The position numbers and the translations under genes were made by a program. The notes beneath the pieces are model-generated. The model saw nothing but the letters and a program-made list of their open reading frames with translations, made no database searches and was not told where the DNA came from. From a virus, in IMG/VR virus record IMGVR_UViG_3300042475_000473, positions 1 through 22,379 of that record: DNA of 22,379 nt. One strand, written 5' to 3'. Below are positions 15,201 through 22,379 of the stretch, piece by piece. Each line of letters opens with the position of its first letter. Position 1 is the stretch's first letter.

Positions 15201-18200
15201 ATGCGGACCATTGATGTCCCCGGCGTCGGGCCGATTCAATTCCCCGACACGATGTCTGATACCCAAATTATCCAGGCAATCGAGCGGGACATCCTTCCTG
15301 GCGTTAGGGGCAGAACTCAAGTTGCCCCCACCATGCCGCTTGATGGCGCTCCTGTCGGCCAGGGTTCCACGATGGAGCCGGTCCCTGAGCGTGGGCTCTT
15401 CGGCACTATCGGCGCTCGTGCCGCTGATGTGGGCGGCTCTCTCGTTTCCGGCGCTGGTAGCGTTGCCACTGGCATTGGCGGTCTAGGCGGCGTCCTTGGC
15501 CTCACTGGCTACGACAACGTTCTAACCCGGCTTGGCCGTCGCGGCGCTGAGTTCGGGGCAGAACTCATGTCGCCCGAGCTTCGTAATCAGCGTCGTGCCC
15601 TGGCTGACGCCATGAAGGAAGCTGAGGAGCGGGGCCTTGCTGCTGAAGCCGGTGCTGCCCTCAGCACGCTGGCGAGCAATCCTAGCCTGCTCTTCTCTAT
15701 GGCGGTCGAGCAAATCCCTGCCTTCGTGCTGAGTGGTGGCGTTGGCCGTGCCGCGACTGCCGTTGGTCAGATTGGCGCTCGTGGCGCCGCTCGTGCTGGT
15801 ACTGCTGCCGTTGATCGTGCCGGTCAGGTCGGCGCTATCGGCACTGCGGCCAGCCTTCAGACGGGCGGCATCGCAGACCAGACCTATCGGGAGGTGATGG
15901 ACCTCCCCGAAGAGACCATCGCCCGCAGCCCCAACTACCAGCAGCTTCTTCGGAGCATGTCGCCTGCCGAGGCGCGTGACGCGATTGCCAATCGTGCCGC
16001 CCGTGAAGCTGCTGCCTTGGGTGGTGGTATCTCCGTTGCCGCCATGACTGCACTACCGAGTGCCGAGAAGGCGCTCTTCACTCGTGGCGTCTCTCAGAGT
16101 GCCGTGCGTCGTGCGCTTGGCGTCGGCGGCGCTGAGGCTGTCTCTGAAGGTGTCGAGGAGGGCGGCGGTCAGTTCGCTCAGAACCTTGCTGTCCAGAGGC
16201 AGGCTGATGCAGAGCGTGATCTTCTTCGTGGTGTCGGTGGTGCTGCTGCTACTGGCGCTGTGCTTGGCGGCGTCATGGGCGCTGGTGCTGGCGCTCTTCA
16301 GCGTGCGCCTCTGCCTCCCTCGACGGAGCCGGGCGCTGGCAACCTGACGCCGGAACTTCAGCAGGCGATCAACGAGTACGTCGCTAACCGCGAGCCTATG
16401 ACTGAGGGGCAGAATCTTCTGCCTCGTGAGCGTCCCGTCGTTGATACGCCGGTCGGCAACCTCACTGTGTCTCAGGCCATCCGCTACTTTGAGCGTCGGT
16501 TCCCTGAGCTTGCCACCCTGGACGATGTTCAGGAGAAGATTCGTGTAGGTCAGACGCTTCTCGCCCAGGAGCAGGAAGGTCGCGCTGCTGGTCGGCAGGG
16601 TGTGGAAGAGGGCCGCTACCGCAGGGAGATTGCTACCAGCCCTGAGACAGAAGAAGCCTTTCGTCTTGCTGAGATTCAGAGACAGGCTGGTCGCCGTGCG
16701 GAAGATGTCATTAGTCGCGTCCCCCTTGAGAGGGAAACTCCATACGCTGCCGGGCGTCGTGCTGAGGCAGAAGAGGCATTTCGCGCCGCTGACATTCAGA
16801 GGCAGACCGGGCGCCGTGCCGAAGAAGTCACTGGCCGCGTTCCCCTTGAGAGGGAGACTCCGTATGCCGGTGGTCGTCGCGCTGAGGCTGAACAAGCATT
16901 CTCTGATGTAGAGCGTCAGCAGAAGCTTGGCTCTGTTCCCAGCGTCAATGTTCTTCGGCGCGATCTTCAAAAGGAAGAGCGCGAGATTCGAGAGCTTACG
17001 AAGGCTCGCGATAAGGCTCAGGTTCGCCTTCGTCAGATCGAGCGTGCGCCTGTTGTTAATGCCGTTGCCCGTGAGGGCGTTCAGGCTGAGATCGACCAGC
17101 TTACCCAGCTTATCGCCGGGCGTGAGCAGATTCGTCGTGACATTGAGGCCCGCATCCCCGAGGTCGAGCGTCAGGTAACGGCACGGGAAAACCTCCAGGC
17201 TGATGCCCAGGGTGCGTTTGATATCGCCCAGGCTGACCGTGAAAGACTTGCGCGGCAGAGGCAGGCTCCCGGCATTGAGATTCCTTCCGGCTCTGGCGTT
17301 CCCGACACAATCCCTCAGCAGACGGACGACACTCGCGCTGGCGCTCCACAGATCACCGGCCAGCGTTACCTCCTGAACCCCGTCTATAACGAGCGTGGTG
17401 AGCTTGAGGGCGGTGAACAGGTTCTCGATATTCTGCCGTCCGATAACTTCGGGAATGTCCTGGCGATTGTTGAGCGCCAGAGAGGCAACATCACCGAGCA
17501 AGTCCCCGTCGAGACGACGATGGACGAGCTTGTTCAGATGCCTGTGCGCGATACCGCACGCATGACGCAGGAAGCCACCGCTGCTGCGGTTGGCCCGGAA
17601 CAGGTTGCCGGTCGTCGTGGTCGTGGGGTTGATCCTCTGGGGCAGGACCTTCAGCCCCGCCGTATGGCGAACCGCCAGGGTCCGGAGGCTTCTGCCCGTG
17701 TGACAGGGGAGGCTCAGGCCGCTCCTGAAGCTGAGGTCAGCGAGGCTGATTCTCGCGCGACCAAGCGCATCGAAGCCCAGAACAGGATCAACAAGCTCTA
17801 CCTAGACAAGCTCAAGGGCATGGGTGCCCAGGGCCGTCTGCTTCGTAACGCGCTGGTGCAGGCCCTGAAGGACCGCACCATGTCGGCGGGTGAAGTGTAC
17901 ACGGCGTTTGTCTCGGCGGATAAGTTTGCTTCTCTCCTTCCTGCCGGTGCGAACCATCGCATCGAGTTCGTGAAGGAGATTCTGCCCACAGCCGAACTTG
18001 CTGAGGCGATCCGCCGCAGCGGTGGTGATCCCACCAAGCCGTTGCAGGGTCTTCGTCAGCGTCCTTCCCCCGAAGGTTTGCCGGGTCTCATCAGGATATC
18101 TCTGGCTCCAGAGATGTTGCCGATGCTTGGCGAGACGGTGGCACACGAAGCCTTCCACGTCCTTCAGGACTACTACGGCAAGTTCGACGCCCAGTTCAAA

Positions 18201-21200
18201 AAGCTGATGGACCAAGGCTTCCGCGATGGCATGTCCATCTCGGACCTTGAGCCGACGATCCGTCGCAAGCTGCAACAGATCGCTTATCCTGGGGCGCGCG
18301 ACGACAAGGGCAGGCAGAGGAGCTATTGGGATTATCTGACGGCCACTGTCCCCGGCACCCTGACTGCCAGGGAGGCACAGGCTTACGCCTTCGGCGCCCT
18401 TGCCGACGCGGCCCGTCGCGGCGCTCCCATGTCTGGGCTGAAGCCTGCCTTTGCTCGCTTCGTTAATGTCATCAAGAACTTCTTCTCGAAGTTTGGCAGC
18501 CAGCTTCGTGGCGATGGATTCCAGACGGTTGAGGAAGTGCTGGGCCGCGTGTCTCGTGGCGATGCTCGTCGCTTTGATGCGATGGCTTCCCCCACTGCTC
18601 GTGACATCGCCACGTCTGGGCCTGAGCTTTCCGCCCGCTCTGAAGGCGGGATGACCGAAGAGCAGTTCGAGGCTTCCGCTCGCGCGACCAACACGTCCGT
18701 TCCTGAGTTCAAGAACTGGTGGAATGGCGGGTGGCGCGGGGAGGGTGTTCGGGTTGGGCCTAGCACCGCCGCAAATCCTGACGGCTCGCCTGTGAACTTC
18801 TATCACGGCACTCAGAGAGGCTTCACTAGGTTTGGTGAAGCTCGCAGCGGCGCCTATGGTCTCAATGAAGGCCCGTTCTTCTTCTCGCCTGATCCCGACT
18901 TTGCTGGCGACTATGCCATCTCAGAGATGTTTGCTGGCGGCGACAATCGGCGCGCCACAGATGGTCAGCGCATGCTGCCCGTGTATCTGTCTGTTCAGAA
19001 TACCTTCAACGCGACAGACCCCCGTCTTCGTCAGGATTTGCTGGACTACGTTGATACCGGCCTGGACGATGGCACGATTGACTGGCGTGATATCGTTGGG
19101 AACAGGACTCGCGCCAGCTATCAGGATCAAATCGACCGGGGCGAACTCACTGAGTACAAGGCCGCTGGTCGTGCATTCAGGATGTTCAAGCTTTTCCTTG
19201 AGAAGGACACGGATAACTGGCCAGCTTTGGAGACCAAGGCTGCCCAGAAGTACATCCGCGACAACGACTTCGACAGCTTCTATGTGAGGGAACTGGGCAC
19301 CGAGAACATCGCTGTCTATGACCCACGGCAGATCAAGTCGATCTTCAACAAGTTCGAGACTGGGGCAGCAACCGAGCCTGAGTTCTCGGCGCGCTCTCCC
19401 CTTGCGGCTGATCCTGCCTTTGCTGTCATGCGAGACAAGCTGACTGGCAAGGAGATGGACAAGCCCAACGTCTTTGCTGACGGGCTTCGTAGGTTTGTTG
19501 GAGCCCTGCCGGGCGAGAAGCTTTCTTCTGCCCTCGTGCGGACCTCCGTCAATCGCGCTGGTGCAGGGTGGATGATTGACACCCTGTCTAAGCAAAAGGG
19601 CATGACCGTCAGGAATGTCGGTCAGGCTATGGAGATCGCGCTCAACAACAGCGGTCGCGTTCAGATGTACCTGAACCACGGCCCACTGGCCTACGATCCG
19701 AAGACTGGCGACGTGACTGTGCGCGATGACGTGCCGGGCCTCATCGACGCCATCAAGGGTAAGCTCAACGTTGCAGACAAGAGGGAGGCGCAAGCCTATC
19801 TCGTCGCTCTTCGTGAGCGTGATCTTCGTAAGGCAGGGAAGAAGGGCTTCTTCAACCTGACGGACAAGGAGATGAACTCCATCATCTCCAAGGCTGAGGC
19901 GGCGCATCCTGAGTGGAAGCAGATGGCTGCTGACATTCAGCGCATCAACAAGGCGCTGCTCGACTTTGCCGTAGCCACTGGAACTCTTGATCGTGCCAAG
20001 GCTGATCAGCTTGGCAGCATGTTCTACACGCCGTTCTACCGGCAGGCCGACGAAGATGTGAAGGACGATTCAGACGCGGTGGTTGGGCCTCGTCTGTCTC
20101 AGAGCCTCACTCGCGTTAAGAGCGCCTTCGATGTCAGCGTGAAGGGCGGTGAGAATCCGCTTGGCGATCTGTTCGAGAACATGATCCGCAATGCCGACGT
20201 GATCATGAAGGCTGGCATGAAGAACGTCGCCATGAGCAAGGCGGCTGAGGCATTGCAGGATGTTGGCCTTGGTCGCCCCGTGAAGACGCGCGAGACGGGC
20301 AAGACGATCACCTACCGTGTTAATGGGCAGGATAAGCACTTCGAGGTTGATGACCCTGCCTTCTACATCGCTCTTGCTGGTGCGCCGCGTGAGTTCACGA
20401 ACGGCATCTATCAGACGATGGCGACGATGGCGGGCTTCTTCCGCGACATGGTGACGCTGGCGCCGAGCTTCATGCTGGCGAACCTGTGGCGTGGTAAAAT
20501 CATGGCGTATGTGCAGGAGGGAACTCCCCTCTATGCAAATACGTTCGATGGTCTGAAGCAGGCCCTTCAGTCTAGCGCATCCTACAAGGCTATCGCCGCA
20601 CAGACTGGCTTCGGCGGCTACACCTACGGCATGGGCGAGCGTGATGCTGCTGCCGCCTTCGAGCGTGAGATTGCCGGGCTTGGCTACGGCCCTGGCGGTC
20701 TGATGCGTCGTACCTTCGATGCGCTTCAGAAGGCGAGTGAGGCCACGGAAATGGCCGAGCGCATCAAGATTTATGAGCGCATGAAAGCCCAGGGGATGAG
20801 CGACAAGGACGCTGCATTCCAGGCTTATCTCCTTGCCCCGTTCTCTCGCAGGGGCATGGGCGGCGGCTGGATCGGCTCTACCGTCAACTGGCTCGTGCCT
20901 CTTGTGCCGTTCTTGAACGCCAAGATTCAGGGCATGTATCGCCTCATCGAAAACGAGAAGGGCGACACGCAGAAGATTTGGACGCTTGGTCTTCCCAAGC
21001 AGATGCTGCTGCGTGGCCTTGTGGTCATGGGCCTGTCGCTGGCACTTTTTGCCAAGAACATAGGGGATGAGCCCGAGCGTTGGGACAACGAGAACCCTGA
21101 TCTCAAGTTCCGATACGACATCATCTATCTGCCAAACGACAACAGGATTCTCCTGCCCCGAGCGTTCGAGGTGGGCTCCGTCTTTGGTGCGCTGCCCGTC

Positions 21201-21977
21201 TTTATCCTCGACGCCATCCGTCGCAATGACAGCAGGGACTTGAGCAAGGCGCTGGCCGATCTCGGCACCTCGACCTTCTTCTTCAATCCGATCCCCCAAG
21301 CTGCTGTGCCTATGCTGGGTGCCTTCACGAACTACGACTTCTTCCGTAGTCGCTCGCTTGAGACGGCTGGTGATGCGAGCAAGCTCCCGCAAGAGCGCGT
21401 CAACCGCAGCACGAGCGCCGTTGCCAAGGCTATTGGTGAGACGTTCGGCGTCAGCCCGATCCGGGTTCAGTATGTGCTGGAGGGATACTCGGGCACGATT
21501 GGCTCGTCTGTTTTGGCTGGCTTCGACAGCATCCTTGCTTCCTTCGGGATGATCCCCGGCAAGCCTGCTGGCGCCTTTGGTGATCCGATGAGCATGCCCG
21601 CCATCGCGGCTGGTCTGACTGGCGTGAGCCGCTTCTATCGGAGCGACGACCAGAGCGCGACCCGCTTCATTGGCGACTTCTACAAGATCAAGGAGATGAC
21701 CGATCAGCTTGTGCGGTCTCAGAACATGGCTATGGAGACACGCGATCTTGATCGGTTGGCAGAACTCCGTGGTGATGCGGGCCTGCCTCTGCGTCTGAGG
21801 CCGATGGTCAATCAAGCCTCGACGCAGATCACTGAAATCAACAAGCGCATTGCCAGGATTGAACGCAGCGACCTAACCTCTGTGGAGAAGACTGAAGCCC
21901 TTCGTCCTCTGAGGGAGCAGCGTGATCGTGTGGCAAGGCGCGTTGTTGAGAGGGCAAGGGATATCGGAGCCTACTAG
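15201..21977 (+). CDS. Giant polyvalent internal virion protein: Zn-peptidase, ADP-ribosyltransferase-like and LPD38-like domains
   Basis: 2258 residues. The start MRTIDVPGVGPIQFPDTMSD is typical of large phage proteins of this class. Residues ~60-390 are Gly/Ala-rich with zipper-like stretches (GGAAATGAVLGGVMGAGAGA); ~485-564 hold two 40-residue tandem repeats; ~583-690 form a charged coiled coil. Residues ~965-1130 carry a gluzincin-like peptidase: HEAFH at 982-986 with E1058 in AREAQAYAFG as possible third zinc ligand, then FVNVIKNFFSKFG. Residues ~1190-1385 resemble the ADP-ribosyltransferase of polyvalent proteins: NFYHGTQRGF with H1202, GPFFFSPDPDFAGDYA, RELGTENIAVYDPRQIKS with E1364 or E1368. 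The last ~850 residues resemble LPD38 (large polyvalent protein-associated), with hydrophobic segments WLVPLVPFLNAKIQG (~1896) and LLRGLVVMGLSLALF (~1937). Polyvalent proteins are thought to be injected with phage DNA. The domain names are from memory of the families. Confidence 0.85.
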   Translation: MRTIDVPGVGPIQFPDTMSDTQIIQAIERDILPGVRGRTQVAPTMPLDGAPVGQGSTMEPVPERGLFGTIGARAADVGGSLVSGAGSVATGIGGLGGVLGLTGYDNVLTRLGRRGAEFGAELMSPELRNQRRALADAMKEAEERGLAAEAGAALSTLASNPSLLFSMAVEQIPAFVLSGGVGRAATAVGQIGARGAARAGTAAVDRAGQVGAIGTAASLQTGGIADQTYREVMDLPEETIARSPNYQQLLRSMSPAEARDAIANRAAREAAALGGGISVAAMTALPSAEKALFTRGVSQSAVRRALGVGGAEAVSEGVEEGGGQFAQNLAVQRQADAERDLLRGVGGAAATGAVLGGVMGAGAGALQRAPLPPSTEPGAGNLTPELQQAINEYVANREPMTEGQNLLPRERPVVDTPVGNLTVSQAIRYFERRFPELATLDDVQEKIRVGQTLLAQEQEGRAAGRQGVEEGRYRREIATSPETEEAFRLAEIQRQAGRRAEDVISRVPLERETPYAAGRRAEAEEAFRAADIQRQTGRRAEEVTGRVPLERETPYAGGRRAEAEQAFSDVERQQKLGSVPSVNVLRRDLQKEEREIRELTKARDKAQVRLRQIERAPVVNAVAREGVQAEIDQLTQLIAGREQIRRDIEARIPEVERQVTARENLQADAQGAFDIAQADRERLARQRQAPGIEIPSGSGVPDTIPQQTDDTRAGAPQITGQRYLLNPVYNERGELEGGEQVLDILPSDNFGNVLAIVERQRGNITEQVPVETTMDELVQMPVRDTARMTQEATAAAVGPEQVAGRRGRGVDPLGQDLQPRRMANRQGPEASARVTGEAQAAPEAEVSEADSRATKRIEAQNRINKLYLDKLKGMGAQGRLLRNALVQALKDRTMSAGEVYTAFVSADKFASLLPAGANHRIEFVKEILPTAELAEAIRRSGGDPTKPLQGLRQRPSPEGLPGLIRISLAPEMLPMLGETVAHEAFHVLQDYYGKFDAQFKKLMDQGFRDGMSISDLEPTIRRKLQQIAYPGARDDKGRQRSYWDYLTATVPGTLTAREAQAYAFGALADAARRGAPMSGLKPAFARFVNVIKNFFSKFGSQLRGDGFQTVEEVLGRVSRGDARRFDAMASPTARDIATSGPELSARSEGGMTEEQFEASARATNTSVPEFKNWWNGGWRGEGVRVGPSTAANPDGSPVNFYHGTQRGFTRFGEARSGAYGLNEGPFFFSPDPDFAGDYAISEMFAGGDNRRATDGQRMLPVYLSVQNTFNATDPRLRQDLLDYVDTGLDDGTIDWRDIVGNRTRASYQDQIDRGELTEYKAAGRAFRMFKLFLEKDTDNWPALETKAAQKYIRDNDFDSFYVRELGTENIAVYDPRQIKSIFNKFETGAATEPEFSARSPLAADPAFAVMRDKLTGKEMDKPNVFADGLRRFVGALPGEKLSSALVRTSVNRAGAGWMIDTLSKQKGMTVRNVGQAMEIALNNSGRVQMYLNHGPLAYDPKTGDVTVRDDVPGLIDAIKGKLNVADKREAQAYLVALRERDLRKAGKKGFFNLTDKEMNSIISKAEAAHPEWKQMAADIQRINKALLDFAVATGTLDRAKADQLGSMFYTPFYRQADEDVKDDSDAVVGPRLSQSLTRVKSAFDVSVKGGENPLGDLFENMIRNADVIMKAGMKNVAMSKAAEALQDVGLGRPVKTRETGKTITYRVNGQDKHFEVDDPAFYIALAGAPREFTNGIYQTMATMAGFFRDMVTLAPSFMLANLWRGKIMAYVQEGTPLYANTFDGLKQALQSSASYKAIAAQTGFGGYTYGMGERDAAAAFEREIAGLGYGPGGLMRRTFDALQKASEATEMAERIKIYERMKAQGMSDKDAAFQAYLLAPFSRRGMGGGWIGSTVNWLVPLVPFLNAKIQGMYRLIENEKGDTQKIWTLGLPKQMLLRGLVVMGLSLALFAKNIGDEPERWDNENPDLKFRYDIIYLPNDNRILLPRAFEVGSVFGALPVFILDAIRRNDSRDLSKALADLGTSTFFFNPIPQAAVPMLGAFTNYDFFRSRSLETAGDASKLPQERVNRSTSAVAKAIGETFGVSPIRVQYVLEGYSGTIGSSVLAGFDSILASFGMIPGKPAGAFGDPMSMPAIAAGLTGVSRFYRSDDQSATRFIGDFYKIKEMTDQLVRSQNMAMETRDLDRLAELRGDAGLPLRLRPMVNQASTQITEINKRIARIERSDLTSVEKTEALRPLREQRDRVARRVVERARDIGAY
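16653..16892 (+). repeat. Two 120-bp tandem repeats (40 residues each) in the giant gene
   Basis: In-frame units at 16653-16772 and 16773-16892, with a partial third unit starting at 16893. Each encodes EAFR.A.IQRQ.GRRAE.V followed by .RVPLERETPYA.GRRAEAE. The two full units differ at only a few residues, so this duplication looks recent. Confidence 0.85.
18621..19397 (+). repeat. Duplicated PE(L/F)SARS linker flanking the ART-like domain
   Basis: CCTGAG followed by codons for L/F-S-A-R-S occurs at 18621-18641 (residues 1141-1147) and 19377-19397 (residues 1393-1399), 252 codons apart, just before and just after the ADP-ribosyltransferase-like domain. The codons differ at third positions while the peptide is conserved. 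Confidence 0.65.
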
Positions 21978-21989
21978 GAAGTAGGCTCC
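21966..21989. terminator. Bidirectional terminator-type hairpin containing both convergent stop codons
   Basis: Bases 21966-21975 (GGAGCCTACT) pair perfectly with 21980-21989 (AGTAGGCTCC), leaving a 4-base loop AGGA. The stem is 10 bp with six G-C pairs. Rightward it is followed by only a weak T-rich stretch (TTGTT), so efficiency is uncertain. The rightward stop TAG (21975-21977) and the leftward stop (CTA on the plus strand, 21974-21976) both fall at the top of the hairpin, exactly where the two transcription units converge. Confidence 0.7.
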
Positions 21990-22279
21990 TTGTTGGCGAT
22001 CTCCTCCATAATGGAGGCATAGCCAGCGATATCAACGTGGCTGTCTTGGTGGCCCGGCGAGTGCATCAGCCGGGCTACCTTCACCAGCAGCATCATCATG
22101 GCCGCGTCGTAGGCGTTGATCTCGGGACTGTCGTAGTTGGGGTTCTTGCGGCTCTCCACCATCCAGTAGGTCCAGAGGGCAGCAATTCTCTTGTGGTTCT
22201 CCGTCTTGTCGCCGTAGTCCTCGGCGCGCTGACCGCCAACGAGTTCGGCTGCGTGAAGCAGCATATCAGAAGCTTTCAT
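21974..22279 (-). CDS. DUF6378-family phage protein
   Basis: 101 residues from the ATG at 22279 (MKASDMLLHAAELVGGQRAE). This start has a good Shine-Dalgarno (AAGGAGAGG) about 7 bases upstream on the minus strand; a longer in-frame form starting at 22360 would lack family support at its N-terminus. The pattern GGQRAEDYGDKTENHKRIAA, LWTYWM, INAYDAAMMMLLVKVARLMH and HQDSHVDIAGYASIMEEI is characteristic of DUF6378, a small all-helical domain common in phages and without a known function. It runs opposite to the structural genes, so it belongs to another (probably early or middle) unit. It overlaps the upstream charged gene by 14 bases. Confidence 0.85.
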   Translation of the reverse strand: MKASDMLLHAAELVGGQRAEDYGDKTENHKRIAALWTYWMVESRKNPNYDSPEINAYDAAMMMLLVKVARLMHSPGHQDSHVDIAGYASIMEEIANKEPTS

Positions 22280-22379
22280 TCTCAAACCTCTCCTTGAGTT
22301 CCTTGAAGCGTTCACGGGCCTGTCTGTTATCTTTGAGTTCTGCCCTACTCTCCACCTCACAGAATGCTTTGAGCCCTTC
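22266..22379 (-). CDS. 3' end of a small charged protein (partial, leftward)
   Basis: Read leftward from the window edge, one frame stays open for 37 codons to a TGA at 22268-22266. It encodes a charged helical tail including RAELKDNRQARERFKELKER and ending FENESF. The 14-base overlap with the DUF6378 start, in another frame, fits a tightly packed operon, and the DUF6378 Shine-Dalgarno lies inside this reading frame. The start is beyond the window and the family cannot be recognised. The main doubt is its short visible length. Confidence 0.55.
   Translation of the reverse strand, partial: EGLKAFCEVESRAELKDNRQARERFKELKERFENESF

Noticed and set aside
16053-17501. Minus-strand reading frame of 482 codons inside the giant gene
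   Set aside because: The plus strand shows clear repeats, a coiled coil and one continuous 2258-codon frame; the antisense frame has no domain or start signals.
20070-21815. Minus-strand reading frame of 581 codons
   Set aside because: Antisense to the LPD38-like region. It is His/Arg-rich with no recognisable domain, and the conserved signals are all on the plus strand.
22005-22019. Short palindrome CCTCCATAATGGAGG
   Set aside because: Its arms leave a one-base loop if fully paired, and it codes for conserved DUF6378 residues (SIMEE), so a regulatory role is not supported.

Overview
The window is part of the late (virion structural) region of a tailed, podovirus-like double-stranded DNA phage. 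It is almost entirely coding. Genes abut or overlap by 1-4 bases, no gene-free stretch exceeds about 50 bases, and I saw no tRNA, rRNA, CRISPR array, IS element or integrase. Sixteen complete or partial genes run rightward from base 1 to 21977. Two leftward genes (21974-22379) then start a different transcription unit. G+C is moderately high in most genes, dropping to about 45% in parts of the fibre genes. The sequence alone does not fix the host. An environmental phage of a proteobacterium is my best guess, from resemblance of the gp10-like tail protein and the fibre families to marine and freshwater podoviruses.

Layout. (1) 1-587: the 3' end of an upstream structural gene and a small virion-type protein. 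(2) 589-8094: a large adhesion module. It holds a tail-fibre protein with an internal 48-residue repeat, then a cassette (fibre plus ~60-residue protein) present twice, with an S74-type self-cleaving fibre between the copies. A GIY-YIG homing endonuclease sits directly after the second copy. Next come a protein of nine exact-length 20-residue repeats, a fibre-type protein that starts with the same repeat, and a collar/HxH fibre. (3) 8096-10749: a P22 gp10-like tail stabilisation protein carrying an apparent 93-codon domain insertion, and a beta-jelly-roll-like protein. (4) 10761-21977: an ejection or internal-virion block of four genes, interrupted by a small GNAT-like gene. It ends in a 2258-residue polyvalent protein with a Zn-peptidase motif, an ADP-ribosyltransferase-like domain and an LPD38-like C-terminus. 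(5) 21966-21989: a perfect 10-bp hairpin containing the overlapping stop codons of the convergent transcription units. (6) 21974-22379, minus strand: a DUF6378 protein and the end of a charged upstream gene.

Inferred logic: modules 2 and 3 build the tail tip and receptor-binding apparatus, and their duplicated pieces favour recombination and host-range change. Module 4 encodes proteins packed in the head or tail and delivered with the DNA. The giant protein could carry enzymatic activities into the cell at the start of infection. The most noteworthy points are the giant polyvalent protein, the endonuclease that ends in a piece of its neighbour's C-terminus, a fibre gene that seems to start with ATT, the repeat-flanked domain insertion at 8666-8957, and the stop-sharing terminator.
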